64,000 nt of DNA from Hydractinia symbiolongicarpus (lineage: Eukaryota; Cnidaria; Hydrozoa; Anthoathecata; Hydractiniidae): assembly GCF_029227915.1 (NCBI RefSeq), contig NC_079888.1:17028001-17092000 (forward strand), given 5' to 3'. The notes below the pieces were generated by a model. That model saw only the letters and a list, made by a program, of their open reading frames with translations. It did not search any database and was not told the DNA's origin. The position numbers were made by a program, and so were the translations under genes. Positions 11,700-24,364 of this stretch are shown in pieces (within the stretch, counting starts at the first letter, position 1; each line of letters opens with the position of its first letter).

Positions 11700-12130
11700 A
11701 CGGCTATATAAATATGATAGGCATTGCAGCGATTTAACCCAAGAAAATGGTTACACATCTAGTAACCATTCGGTAACATGATGGATATGTTAACAGTCGA
11801 GTGCAGTAAGCCAAAACAATATGTTGAGTAAAAGTCTAAATGCTTTGTCAATATTTAATTGATGACCTATTTGGCTTTGCTTTTTCTTTGATCAAGTGTT
11901 CTTGTGCAGAGAGAGTGGCTAGTAGAAAGTAATTGCTGCAAAAAAATCTTTTAGTGAATCAGCATATCGATTGCCTTACATGACTACGGATGTGCCATTA
12001 ATTTCTATTATGTTCTGCGTTATTACTCTTGGCTTCCCATTAAATGAAATTGGTTTGGATTTAACGCATTGAACACGTTTGTTTGCTTAGCATCTCTGCG
12101 CAATAGCAGGGGTAAAAATCTAGCAAAAAT

Positions 12131-12204
12131 CACCGCTGATGGGAGTTGAACCCACAACCTTTGAATTAGAAGTCCAACGCGCTAGTCCATTGCGCCACAG
12201 CGGC
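12131..12204 (-). tRNA. tRNA-Arg(UCU)
   Basis: G57A in the T loop and B box. The flank is of the distal-terminator type but the proximal T5 is present. Confidence 0.85.
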
Positions 12205-12637
12205 ACGGTTACTGATATTTTGATAGGCATTGGAGCAATTTAACCCAACAAAATGTTTGCACATCTAGTAATCATTCGTTAACAGGATGGATATGTTAAA
12301 AGTCGAGTGCAGCAAGCCAAAACAATATGTAGAGTAAAAATCTAAATGCTTTGTCAATAATAGATTGATGACCTATTTGGCTTTGCTTTTTCTTTGATCA
12401 AGTGTTCTTGTGCAGAGAGAGTGGTTAGTAGAAAGTAATTACTGCAAAAAAATCTTTTAGTGAATCAGCATATGGAATGCCTTAAATGACTACGGAAATT
12501 CCATTAAATTCTATTTTGTTCGGCGTTATTAATCTTGGCGTCCCATTAAATGAACTTGGTTTTGATTAAACACATTGAATTCGGTTTGTTTGCGCAGCAC
12601 CTTTGTTAAATAGCATTGGTAAAAAACTAGCAAAAAT

Positions 12638-12711
12638 CACCGCTGATGGGAGTCGAACCCACAACCTTTGAATTAGAAGTCCAACGCGCTAGTCCATTGC
12701 GCCACAGCGGC
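12638..12711 (-). tRNA. tRNA-Arg(UCU)
   Basis: Exact consensus; T5 trailer. Confidence 0.93.
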
Positions 12712-13141
12712 ACGGTTATTGACATTTGATAGGCATTGGAGCAATTTAACCCAAGAAAATGGTTACACATCTAGTAATCATTCGGTAACATGATGGATAT
12801 GTTAACAGTCGAGTGCAGTAAGCCGAAACAACATGTGGAGTAAAAGTCTAAATGCTTTGTCAATATTTAATTGATGACCTATTTGGCTTTGCTTTTCCTT
12901 TGATCAAGTGTTCTTGTGCAGAGAGAGTGGTTAGTAGAAAGTAATTGCTGCAAAAAACCTTTTAGTGATCAGCATATGGAATGTCTTAAATGACTACGGA
13001 AACTCCATTAAGTTCTACTTTGTTCGGCGTTATTAATCTTGGCATCCCATTAAATGAACTTGGTTTTGATTAAACGCATTGAATTCGGTTTGTTTGCGCA
13101 GCACCTTTGTTAAATAACATTGGTAAGAAACTAGCAAAAAT

Positions 13142-13215
13142 CACCGCTGATGGGAGTCGAACCCACAACCTTTGAATTAGAAGTCCAACGCGCAAGTACA
13201 TTGCGCCACAGCGGC
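13142..13215 (-). tRNA. tRNA-Arg(UCU), D loop altered
   Basis: G19U loses one of the two conserved D-loop G residues, and A21U is nearby. Confidence 0.72.
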
Positions 13216-13650
13216 ACGGTTATTGATATTAGATAGGCATTGGAGTAATTTAACCCAAGAAAATGCTTGCATATCTAGTAATCATTCGTTAACATGATGA
13301 ATATGTTAACAGTCGAGTGCAGTAGCCAAAACAATATGTAGAGTAAATATCTAAATACTTTGTCAATATTAAATTGATGACCTATTTTGTTTTGCTTCTT
13401 CTTTGATCAAGTGCCCTTGCGCAGAGAGAGTAGCTACTAGAAAGTAAATATTGCAAATAAAAAAAACTTCTAGTGAATCAGCATATGAAATGCCTTATAT
13501 GACTACGGAAATTCCATTAATATCTACTTTGTTCTGCGTTATTAATCTTGGCGTCCGATTAAATGAATTTGGTTTTGATTAAACACATTGAATACGGTGT
13601 GTTTGCGCCGCACCTTTGTTAAAGAGAATTGGTAAGAAACGAGCAAAAAT

Positions 13651-13724
13651 CACCGCTGACGGGAGTCGAACACACAACCTTTGAATTAGAAGTCCAACGC
13701 GCTAGTCCATTGCGCCACAGCGGC
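13651..13724 (-). tRNA. tRNA-Arg(UCU)
   Basis: G52U (mismatch, also in the B box) and A64G (wobble). Confidence 0.78.
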
Positions 13725-14160
13725 ACGGTTATTGACATTTGATAGGCATTGGAGCAATTTAACCCAAGAAAATGTTTGCACATCTAGTAATTATTGGTTA
13801 ACATGATGAATATGTTAACAGTCGAGTGCAGTAAGCCAAAACAATATGTAGAGTAAATATCTAAATACTTTGTCAATATTAAATTGATGACCTATTTTGT
13901 TTTGCTTCTTTTTTGATCAAGTGCCCTTGTGCAGAGAGAGTAGCTACTAGAAAGTAATTACTGCAAATGAAAAAAACTTCTAGTTAATCAGCATATGGAA
14001 TGCCTTAAATGACTACGGAAATTCCATTAAATTCTACTTTGTTCTGCGTTATTATTCTTGGCGTCCCAGTAAATGGACTTGGTTTTGATTAAACATATTG
14101 AATACGGTTTGTTTGCGCAGCACCTTTGTTAAATAGCATTGGTAAGAAATTAGCAAAAAT

Positions 14161-14234
14161 CACCGCTGATGGGAGTCGAACCCACAACCTTTGAATTAGA
14201 AGTCCAACGCGCTAGTCCATTGCGCCACAGCGGC
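14161..14234 (-). tRNA. tRNA-Arg(UCU)
   Basis: Exact consensus; T5 trailer. Confidence 0.93.
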
Positions 14235-14665
14235 ACGGTTATTGATATTTGATAGCCATTGGAGCAATTTAACCAAAGAAAATGTTTGCACATCTAGTAA
14301 TCATTCGTTAACATGATGAATATGTTAACAGTCGAGTGCAGTAAGCCAAAACAATATGTAGAGTAAATATCTAAATACTTTGTCAATATTAAATTGATGA
14401 CACATTTTGTTTTGCTTTTTCTTTGATCAAGTGTTCTTGTGCAGAGAGAGTGGTTAGTAGAAAGTAATTGCTGCAAAAAAATCTTTTAGTGAATCAGCAT
14501 ATCAAATGCCTTACATGACTACGGATGTTCCAATAATTTCTATTATGTTCTGCGTTATTACTCTTGGCTTCCCATTGTATGAATTTGGTTTGGATTTAAC
14601 GCATTGAACACGTTTGTTTGCTAAGCATCTCTATGCAATAGCAAGGGTAAAAATCTAGCATAAAT

Positions 14666-14739
14666 CACCGCTGATGGGAGTCGAACCCACAACCTTTGAA
14701 TTAGAAGTCCAACGCGCTAGTCCATTGCGCCACAGCGGC
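14666..14739 (-). tRNA. tRNA-Arg(UCU)
   Basis: Exact consensus; TTTA trailer with distal T5. Confidence 0.93.
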
Positions 14740-15171
14740 ACGGTTACTGATATTTGATAGGCATTGGAACAATTTAACCCAACAAAATGTTTGCACATCT
14801 AGTAATCATTCGTTAACAGGATGGATATGCTAACAGTCGAGTGCAGCAAGCCAAAGCAATATGTAGAGTAAAAATCTAAATGCTTTGTCAATAATAGATT
14901 GATGACCTATTTGGCTTTGCTTTTTCTTTGATCAAGTGTTCTTGTGCAGAGAGAGTGGTTAGTAGAAAGTAATTGCTGCAAAAAAATCTTTTAGTGAATC
15001 AGCATATGGAATGCCTTAAATGACTACGGAAATTCCATTAAATTCTATTTTGTTCGGCGTTATTAATCTTCGCATCCCATTAAATGAACTTGGTTTTGAT
15101 TAAACACATTGAATTCGGTTTGTTTGCGCAGCACCTTTGTTAAATAGCATTGGTAAGAAACTAGCAAAAAT

Positions 15172-15245
15172 CACCGCTGATGGGAGTCGAACCCACAACC
15201 TTTGAATTAGAAGTCCAACGCGCTAGTCCATTGCGCCACAGCCGC
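15172..15245 (-). tRNA. tRNA-Arg(UCU)
   Basis: C3G mispairs with G70. Rest consensus. Confidence 0.82.
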
Positions 15246-15677
15246 ACGGCTGTATAAACATGATAGGCATTGCAGCGATTTAACCCAAGAAAATGGTTAC
15301 ACATCTAGTAATCATTCAGTAACATGATGGATATGTTAACAGTCGAGTGCAGTAAGCCAAAACAACATGTTGAGTAAGAGTCTAAATGCTTTGTCAATAT
15401 TTAATTGATGACCTATTTGGCTTCGCTTTTTCTTTGATCAAGTGTTCTTGTGCAGAGAGATTGGTTAGTAGAAAGTAATTGCTGCAAAAAAATCTTTTTG
15501 TGAATCAGCATATGGAATGCCTTAAATGACTACGGAAATTCCATTAAATTCTACTTTGTTCGAGGTTATTAATCTTGGCGTCCCATTAAATGAACTTGCT
15601 TTTGATTAAACACATTGAATTCGGTTTGTTTGCGCAGAACCTTTGTTAAATAGCATTGGTAAGAAACGAGCAAAAAT

Positions 15678-15751
15678 CAACTCTGATGGGAGTCAAACCC
15701 ACAACCTTTGAATTAGAAGTCCAACGCGCTAGTCCATTGCACCAGAGCGGC
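15678..15751 (-). pseudogene. tRNA-Arg(UCU) copy, degenerate
   Basis: G7C, C69A and G71U break the acceptor stem, C56U alters the conserved T-loop C, and C11U is present. Anticodon intact but folding doubtful. Confidence 0.6.
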
Positions 15752-16187
15752 ACGGCTATATAAATATGATAAGCATTGCAGCGATTTAACCCAAGAAAAT
15801 GGTTACACATCTAGTAACCATTCGGTAACATGATGGATATGTTAACAGTCGAGTGCAGTAAGTCAAAACAATATGTTGAGTAAATATCTAAATGCTTTGT
15901 CAATATTAAATTGATGACCTATTTTGTTTTGCTTCTTCTTTGATGAAGTGCCCTTGTGCAGAGAGAGTAGATACTAGAAAGTAATTACTGCAAATAAAAA
16001 AAACTTCTAGTGAATCAGCATATGAAATGCCTTAAATGACTACGTAAATTCCATTAAAATCTACTTTGTTCTGCGTTATTAATCTTGGCGTCCCATTAAA
16101 TGAATTTGGTTTTGATTAAACACATTGAATACGGTTTGTTTGCGCAGCACCTTTGTTAAATAGCATTGGTAAGAAACTAGCAAAAAT

Positions 16188-16261
16188 CACCGCAGATGGG
16201 ATTCGAACCCACAACCTTTGAATTAGGAGTCCAACGCGCTAGTCCATTGCGCCACAGCGGC
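16188..16261 (-). tRNA. tRNA-Arg(CCU) variant
   Basis: U34C gives anticodon CCU with a fully paired anticodon stem. A67U mispairs with U6, and C59A is in the T loop. It is the best preserved of the three CCU copies and differs from its neighbour at 17,207 only by the anticodon base. Confidence 0.8.
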
Positions 16262-16696
16262 ACGGTTATTGATATTTGATAGGCATTGGAGCAATTTAAC
16301 CCAACAAAATGTTTACACATCTAGTAATCATTCGTTAACATGATGAATATGTTAACAGTCGAGTGCAGTAAGCCAAAACAATATGTAGAGTAAATATCTA
16401 AATACTTTGTCAATATTATATTGATGACCTATTTTGTTTTGCTTTTTCTTTGATCAAGTGCCTTGCGCAGAGAGAGTAGCTACTAGAAAGTAATTACTGC
16501 AAATGAAAAAAACTTCTAGTGAATCAGCATATGGAATGCCTTAAATGACTACGGAAATTCCATTAAATTCTACTTTGTTCTGCGTTATTAATCTTGGCGT
16601 CCCATTAAATGGACTTGGTTTTGATTGAAGACATTGAATACGGTTTGTTTGCGCAGCACCTTTGTTAAATAGCATTGGTAAGAAATTAGCAAAAAT

Positions 16697-16770
16697 CACC
16701 GCTGATGGGAGTCGAACCCACAACCTTTGAATTAGAAGTCCAACGCGCTACTCCATTGCACCACATCGGC
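16697..16770 (-). tRNA. tRNA-Arg(UCU)
   Basis: C5A (mismatch), C11U and C20aG. Confidence 0.76.
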
Positions 16771-17206
16771 ACGGTTATTGATATTTGATAGGCATTGGAG
16801 CAATTTAACCCAAGAAAATGTTTGCACATCTAGTAATCATTCGTTAACATGATGAATATGTTAACAGTCGAGTGCAGTAAGCCAAAACAATATGTAGAGT
16901 AAATATCTAAATACTTTGTCAATATTAAATTGATGACCTATTTTGTTTTGCTTCTTCTTTGATGAAGTGCCCTTGTGCAGAGAGAGTAGCTACTAGAAAG
17001 TAATTACTGCAAATAAAAAAAACTTCTAGTGAATCAGCATATGAAATGCCTTAAATGACTACGGAAATTCCATTAAAATCTACTTTGTTCTGCGTTATTA
17101 ATCTTGGCGTCCCATTAAATGAATTTGGTTTTGATTAAACACATTGAATACGGTTTGTTTGCGCAGCACCTTTGTTAAATAGCATTGGTAAGAAACTAGC
17201 AAAAAT

Positions 17207-17280
17207 CACCGCAGATGGGATTCGAACCCACAACCTTTGAATTAGAAGTCCAACGCGCTAGTCCATTGCGCCACAGCGGC
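17207..17280 (-). tRNA. tRNA-Arg(UCU)
   Basis: C59A and A67U (mismatch with U6). Confidence 0.8.
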
Positions 17281-17716
17281 ACGGTTATTGATATTTGATA
17301 GGCATTGGAGCAATTTAACCCAACAAAATGTTTACACATCTAGTAATCATTCGTTAACATGATGAATATGTTAACAGTCGAGTGCAGTAAGCCAAAACAA
17401 TATGTAGAGTAAATATCTAAATACTTTGTCAATATTAAATTGATGACCTATTTTGTTTTGCTTCTTCTTTGATCAAGTGACTTAGCACAGAGAGAGTAGC
17501 TACTAGAAAGTAATTACTGCAAATAAAAAAAACTTCTAGTGAATCAGCATATGTAATGCCTTAAATGACTACGGAAATTCCATTAAATTCTACTTTGTTC
17601 GGCGTTTTTAATCTTGGCGTCCCATTAAATGAACTTGGTTTTGATTAAACACATTGAATTCGGTTTGTTTGCGCAGCACCTTTGTTAAATAGCATTGGTA
17701 AGAAACTAGCAAAAAT

Positions 17717-17790
17717 CACCGCTGATGGGAGTCGAACCCACAACCTTTGAATTAGAAGTCCAACGCGCTAGTCCATTGCACCACAGCGGC
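17717..17790 (-). tRNA. tRNA-Arg(UCU)
   Basis: C11U only. Confidence 0.88.
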
Positions 17791-18221
17791 ACGGCTATAT
17801 AAATATGATAGGCATTGCAGCGATTTAACCCAAGAAAATGTTTGCACATCTAGTAATCATTCGTTAACATGATGAATATGTTAACAGTCGAGTGCAGTAA
17901 GCCAAAACAATATGTGGAGTAAATATCTAAATACTTTGTCAATATTAAATTGATGACACATTTTGTTTTGCTTTTTCTTTGATCAAGTGTTCTTGTGCAG
18001 ATAGAGTGGTTAGTAGAAAGTAATTGCTGCAAAAAAATCTTTTAGTGAATCAGCATATCAAATGCCTTACATGACTACGGATGTTCCAATAATTTCTATT
18101 ATGTTCTGCGTTATTACTCTTGGCTTCCCATTGTATGAATTTGGTTTGGATTTAACGCATTGAACACGTTTGTTTGCTAAGCATCTCTGTGCAATAGCAA
18201 GGGTAAAAATCTAGCATATAT

Positions 18222-18295
18222 CACCGCTGATGGGAGTCGAACCCACAACCTTTGAATTAGAAGTCCAACGCGCTAGTCAATTGCGCCACAGCGGC
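18222..18295 (-). tRNA. tRNA-Arg(UCU), D loop altered
   Basis: G18U removes a conserved D-loop G. Trailer is GATATATGC, with the distal T5 only. Confidence 0.75.
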
Positions 18296-18727
18296 ACGGT
18301 TACTGATATTTGATAGGCATTGGAACAATTTAACCCAACAAAATGTTTGCACATCTAGTAATCATTCGTTAACAGGATGGATATGCTAACAGTCGAGTGC
18401 AGCAAGCCAAAGCAATATGTAGAGTAAAAATCTAAATGCTTTGTCAATAATAGAATGATGACCTATTTGGCTTTGCTTTTTCTTTGATCAAGTGTTCTTG
18501 TGCAGAGAGAGTGGTTAGTAGAAAGTAATTGCTGCAAAAAAATCTTTTAGTGAATCAGCATATGGAATGCCTTAAATGACTACGGAAATTCCATTAAATT
18601 CTATTTTGTTCGGCGTTATTAATCTTGGCATCCCATTAAATGAACTTGGTTTTGATTAAACACATTGAATTCGGTTTGTTTGCGCAGCACCTTTGTTAAA
18701 TAGCATTAGTAAGAAACTAGCAAAAAT

Positions 18728-18801
18728 CACCGCTGATGGGAGTCGAACCCACAACCTTTGAATTAGAAGTCCAACGCGCTAGTCCATTGCGCCACAGCGG
18801 C
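18728..18801 (-). tRNA. tRNA-Arg(UCU)
   Basis: Exact consensus; T5 trailer. Confidence 0.93.
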
Positions 18802-19233
18802 ACGGCTATATAAACATGATAGGCATTGCAGCGATTTAACCCAAGAAAATGGTTACACATCTAGTAATCATTCGGTAACATGATGGATATGTTAACAGTC
18901 GAGTGCAGTAAGCCAAAACAATATGTTGAGTAAAAGTTTAAATGCTTTGTCAATATTAAATTGATGACCTATTTGGCTTTGCTTTTTCTTTGATCAAGTG
19001 TTCTTGTGCAGAGAGAGTGGTTAGTAGAAAGTAATTGCTGCAAAAAAATCTTTTAGTGAATCAGCATATGAAATGCCTTAAATGACTACGGAAATTCTAT
19101 TAAATTCTACTTTGTTCGGCGTTATTAATCTTGGCGTCCCATTAAATGAACTTGGTTTTGATTAAACGCATTGAATTCGGTTTGTTTGCGCAGCACCTTT
19201 GTTAAATAGCATTGGTAAGAAACTAGCAAAAAT

Positions 19234-19307
19234 CACCGCTGATGGGAGTCGAACCCACAACCTTTGAATTAGAAGTCCAACGCGCTAGTCCATTGCGCCA
19301 CAGTGGC
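19234..19307 (-). tRNA. tRNA-Arg(UCU)
   Basis: G4A mispairs with C69. The same change is found at 21,770. Confidence 0.82.
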
Positions 19308-19744
19308 ACGGATATATAAATATAATAGGCATTGCAGCGATTAAAACAAAAGAAAATGGTTACACATCTAGTAATCATTCGTTAACATGATGAATATGTT
19401 AACAGTCGAGTGCAGTAAGCCAAAACACTATGTAGAGTAAATATCTAAATACTTTGTCAATATTAAATTGATGACCTATTTTGTTTTGCTTCTTCTTTGA
19501 TGAAGTGCCCTTGCGCAGAGAGAGTAGCTACTAGAAAGTAATTACTGCAAATAAAAAAAACTTCTAGCGAATCAGAATATGAAATGCCTTAAATGACTAC
19601 GGAAATTCCATTAAAATCTACTTTGTTCTGCGTTATTAATCTTGGCGTCCCATTAAATGAATTTGGTTTTGATTAAACACATTAAATACGGTTTGTTTGC
19701 GCAACACCTTTGTTAAATAGCATTGGTAAGAAACTAGCAAAAAT

Positions 19745-19818
19745 CACCGCAGATGGGAGTCCAACCCACAACCTTTGAATTAGAAGTCCAACGCGCTAGT
19801 CCATTGCGCCACAGCGGC
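19745..19818 (-). tRNA. tRNA-Arg(UCU), T loop altered
   Basis: C56G destroys the G19:C56 tertiary pair and the B box; A67U mismatch. Confidence 0.7.
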
Positions 19819-20253
19819 ACGGTTATTGATATTTGATAGGCATTGGAGGAATTTAACCTAAGAAAATGTTTGCACATCTAGTAATCATTCGTTAACATGA
19901 TGAATATGTTAACAGTCGAGTGCAGTAAGCCAAAACAATATGTAGAGTAAATATCTAAATACTTTGTCAATATTAAATTGATGACCTATTTTGTTTTGCT
20001 TTTTCTTTGATCAAGTGCCTTGCGCAGAGAGAGTAGCTACTAGAAAGTAATTACTGCAAATGAAAAAAACTTCTAATGAATCAGCATATGGAATGCCTTA
20101 AATGACTACGGAAATTCCATTAAATTCTACTTTGTTCGGCGTTATTAATCTTGGCGTCCCATTAAATGAACTTGGTTTTGATTAAACACATTGAATTCGG
20201 TTTGTTTGCGCAGCACCTTTGTTAAATAGCATTGGTAAGAAACTAGCAAAAAT

Positions 20254-20326
20254 CACCGCTGATGGGAGTCGAACCCACAACCTTTGAATTAAAGTCCAAC
20301 GCGCTAGTCCATTGCACCACAGCGGC
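20254..20326 (-). pseudogene. tRNA-Arg copy, 6-nt anticodon loop
   Basis: 73 nt: one base is lost from the anticodon loop, leaving CTTTAA, so no normal anticodon is presented. C11U. An identical lesion is at 22,280. Confidence 0.7.
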
Positions 20327-20757
20327 ACGGCTATATAAATATGATAGGCATTGCAGCGATTTAACCCAAGAAAATGGTTACACATCTAGTAACCATTCGG
20401 TAACATGATGGATATGTTAACAGTCGAGTGCAGTAAGCCAAATCAATATGTTGAGTAAAAGTCTAAATGCTTTGTCAATATTTAATTGATGACCTATTTG
20501 GCTTTGCTTTTTCTTTGATCAAGTGTTCTTGTGCAGAGAGAGTGGCTAGTAGAAAGTAATTGCTGCAAAAACATCTTTCAGTGAATCAGCATATCGATTG
20601 CCTTACATGACTACGGATGTTCCATTAATTTCTATTATGTTCTGCGTTATTGCTCTTGGCTTCCCATTAAATGAAATTGGTTTGGATTTAACGCATTGAA
20701 CACGTTTGTTTGCTAAGCATCTCTGTGCAATAGCAAGGGTAAAAATCTAGCATAAAT

Positions 20758-20831
20758 CACCGCTGATGGGAGTCGAACCCACAACCTTTGAATTAGAAGT
20801 CCAACGCGCTAGTCCATTGCGCCACAGCGGC
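20758..20831 (-). tRNA. tRNA-Arg(UCU)
   Basis: Exact consensus; distal T5. Confidence 0.93.
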
Positions 20832-21263
20832 ACGGTTACTGACATTTGATAGGCATTGGAGCAATTTAACCCAACAAAATGTTTGCACATCTAGTAATCA
20901 TTCGTTAACAGGATGGATATGTTAACAGTCGAGTGCAGCAAGCCAAAACAATATGTAGAGTAAAAATCTAAATGCTTTGTCAATAATAGATTGATGACCT
21001 ATTCGGCTTTGCTTTTTCTTTGATCAAGTGTTCTTGTGCAGAGAGAGTGGTTAGTAGAAAGTAATTACTGCAAAAAAATCTTTTAGTGAATCAGCATATG
21101 GAATGCCTTAAATGACTACGGAAATTCCATTAAATTCTCTTTTATTCGGCGTTATTAATCTTGGCGTCCCATTAAATGAACTTGGTTTTGATTAAACACA
21201 TTGAATTCGGTTTTTTTGCGCAGCACCTTTGTTAAATAGCATTGGTAAGAAAGTAGCAAAAAT

Positions 21264-21337
21264 CACCGCTGATGGGAGTCGAACCCACAACCTTGGAATT
21301 AGAAGTCCAACGCGCTAGTCCATTGCCCCACTGCGGC
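21264..21337 (-). tRNA. tRNA-Arg(UCU), diverged
   Basis: U6A, C11G and A42C each break a stem pair. Confidence 0.66.
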
Positions 21338-21769
21338 ACGGCTATATAAATATGATAGGCATTGCAGCGATTTAACCCAAGAAAATGGTTACACATCTAG
21401 TAATCATTCGGTAACATGATGGATATGTTAACAGTCGAGTTCAGTAAGCCAAAACAACATGTTGAGTAAAAGTCTAAATGCTTTTTCAATATTTAATTGA
21501 TGACCTATTTGGCTTTGCTTTTTCTTTGATCAAGTGTTCTTGTGCAGAGAGAGTGGTTAGTAGAAAGTAATTGCTGCAAAAAAATCTTTTAGTGAATCAG
21601 CATATAAAATGCCTTAAATGACTACGGAAATTCCATTAAATTCTACTTTGTTCGGCGTTATTAATCTTGGCGTCCCATTAAATGAACTTATTTTCGATTA
21701 AACGCATTGAATTCGGTTTGTTTGCGCAGCACCTTTGTTAAATAGCATTGGTAAGAAACTAGCAAAAAT

Positions 21770-21843
21770 CACCGCTGATGGGAGTCGAACCCACAACCTT
21801 TGAATTAGAAGTCCAACGCGCTAGTCCATTGCGCCACAGTGGC
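21770..21843 (-). tRNA. tRNA-Arg(UCU)
   Basis: G4A only, as at 19,234. Confidence 0.82.
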
Positions 21844-22279
21844 ACGGCTATATAAATATGATAGGCATTGCAGCGATTAAAACAAAAGAAAATGGTTACA
21901 CATCTAGTAATCATTCGTTAACATGATGAATATGTTAACAGTCGAGTGCAGTAAGCCAAAACAATATGTAGAGTAAATATCTAAATACTTTGTCAATATT
22001 AAATTGATGACCTATTTTGTTTTGCTTTTTCTTTGATCAAGTGCCTTGCGTAGAGAGAGTAGCTACTAGAAAGTAATTACTGCAAATGAAAAAAACTTCT
22101 AATGAATCAGCATATGGAATGCCTTAAATGACTACGGAAATTCCATTAAATTCTACTTTGTTCGGCGTTATTAATCTTGGCGTCCCATTAAATGAACTTG
22201 GTTTTGATTAAACACATTGAATTCGGTTTGTTTGCGCAGAACCTTTGTTAAATAGCATTGGTAAGAAACTAGCAAAAAT

Positions 22280-22352
22280 CACCGCTGATGGGAGTCGAAC
22301 CCACAACCTTTGAATTAAAGTCCAACGCGCTAGTCCATTGCACCACAGCGGC
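22280..22352 (-). pseudogene. tRNA-Arg copy, 6-nt anticodon loop
   Basis: Same one-base loop deletion and C11U as at 20,254, 2,026 bp away, so the lesion was copied by array duplication. Confidence 0.7.
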
Positions 22353-22784
22353 ACGGCTATATAAATATGATAGGCATTGCAGCGATTTAACCCAAGAAAA
22401 TGGTTACACATCTAGTAACCATTCGGTAACATGATGGATATGTTAACAGTCGAGTGCAGTAAGCCAAAACAATATGTTGAGTAAAAGTCTAAATGCTTTG
22501 TCAATATTTAATTGATGACCTATTTGGCTTTGCTTTTTCTTTGATCAAGTGTTCTAGTGCAGAGAGAGTGGCTAGTAGAAAGTAATTGCTGTAAAAAAAT
22601 CTTTTAGTGAATCAGCATGTGGAATGCCTTAAATGACTACGGAAATTCCATTAAATTCTCTTTTGTTCGGCGTTATTAATCTTGGCGTCCCATTAAATGA
22701 ACTTGGTTTTGATTAAACACATTGAATTCGGTTTGTTTGCACAGCACCTTTGTTAAATAGCATTGGTAAGAAAGTAGCAAAAAT

Positions 22785-22858
22785 CACCGCTGATGGGAGT
22801 CGAACCCACAACCTTGGAATTAGAAGTCCAACGCGCTAGTCCATTGCGCCACAGCGGC
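22785..22858 (-). tRNA. tRNA-Arg(UCU)
   Basis: A42C, mismatch with U28. Confidence 0.82.
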
Positions 22859-23293
22859 ACGGCTATATAAATATGATAGGCATTGCAGCGATTTAACCCA
22901 AGAAAATGGTTACACATCTAGTAATCATTCGGTAACCTGATGGATATGTTAACAGTCGAGTGCAGTAAGCCAAAACAACATGTTGAGTAAAAGTCTAAAT
23001 ACTTTGTCAGTATTAAATTGATGACCTATTTTGTTTTGCTTTTTCTTTGATCAAGTGCCTTGCGCAGAGAGAGTAGCTACTAGAAAGTTATTACTGCAAA
23101 TAAAAAAAACTTCTAGTGAATCAGCATATGGAATGCCTTGTGTGACTACGGAAATTCCATTAATTTCTACTTTGTTCTGCTTTGTTAATTTTGGCGTCTC
23201 ATTAAATGAATTTGGTTTTGATTAAACACATTGAATACGGTTTGTTTGCGCAGCACCTTTGTTAAATGGCATTGGTAAGAAACTAGCAAAAAT

Positions 23294-23367
23294 CACCGCT
23301 GATGGGAGTCGGACCAACAACCTTTGAATTAAAAGTCCAGCGCGCTAGTCCTTTGCGCCACAGCGGC
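23294..23367 (-). pseudogene. tRNA copy with anticodon UUU, degenerate
   Basis: C35U turns the anticodon into UUU (Lys). Also U16A, U27C, G51U and U55C; the last removes the conserved T-loop base that becomes pseudouridine. Probably not functional. Confidence 0.6.
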
Positions 23368-23784
23368 ACGGTTATTGATATTTGATAGGCATTAGAGCAA
23401 TTCACATCTAGTAATCATTCGTTAACATGATGAATTTGTTAACAGTCGAGTGCAGTAAACCAAAACAATATGTAGAGTAAATATCTAAATACTTTGTCAA
23501 TATTAAATTGATGACCTATTTTGTTTTGCTTTTTCTTTGATCAAGTGCCCTTGCGCAGAGAGAGTAGCTACTAGAAAGTAATTACTGCAAATAAAAAAAA
23601 CTTTTAGTGAATCAGCATATGGAATGCCTTAAATGACTACGGAAATTCCATTAAAATCTACTTTGTTCTGCGTTATTAATCTTGGCTTCCCATTAAATGA
23701 ATTTGGTTTTGATTAAACACATTGAATACAGTTTTTTTGCGCAGCACCTTTGTTAAATAGCGTTGGTAAGAAACTAGCAAAAAT

Positions 23785-23858
23785 CACCGCTGATGGGAGT
23801 CGAACCCACAATCTTTGAATTAGAAGTCCAACGCGCTAGTCCATTGCGCCACAGCGGC
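23785..23858 (-). tRNA. tRNA-Arg(UCU)
   Basis: G46A in the variable loop. The spacer between this and the previous copy lacks about 18 bases near 23,400. Confidence 0.86.
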
Positions 23859-24290
23859 ACGGTTACTGATATTTGATAGGCATTGGAGCAATTTAACCCA
23901 ACAAAATGTTTGCACATCTAGTACTCATTCGTTAACAGGATGGATATGTTAACAGTCGAGTGCAGCAAGCCAAAACAATATGTAGAGTAAAAATCTAAAT
24001 GCTTTGTCAATAATAGATTGATGACCTATTTGGCTTTGCTTTTTCTTTGATCAAGTGTTCTTGTGCAGAGAGAGTGGTTAGTAGAAAGTAATTGCTGCAA
24101 AAAAATCTTTTAGTGAATCAGCATATGAAATGCCTTAAATGACTACGGAAATTCCATTAAATTCTACTTTGTTCGGCGTTATTAATCTTGGCGTCCCATT
24201 AAATGAACTTGGTTTTGATTAAACGCATTGAATTCGGTTTGTTTGCGCAGCACCTTTGTTAAATAGCATTGGTAAGAAACTAGCAAAAAT

Positions 24291-24364
24291 CACCGCTGAT
24301 GGGAGTCGAACCCACAACCTTTGAATTAGAAGTCCAACGCGCTAGTCCATTGCACCACAGTAGC
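24291..24364 (-). tRNA. tRNA-Arg(UCU)
   Basis: C3U (wobble), G4A (mismatch) and C11U. Confidence 0.76.

Noticed and set aside
14294-14476. Recurrent 60-residue minus-strand reading frame in the spacer of many units
   Set aside because: It recurs only because the spacer recurs. Many units have it broken, its length varies with single indels, and it has no recognisable domain. Pol III gene spacers are not expected to code.
18802-18815. TATATAAA next to some tRNA 5' ends as an upstream TATA box
   Set aside because: It is only about 6-15 bases from the mature 5' end, too close for the usual position near -30, and other units with consensus tRNAs lack it.
23031-23225. 64-residue plus-strand frame
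   Set aside because: It lies wholly in spacer and arises from local substitutions; neighbouring units do not keep it.
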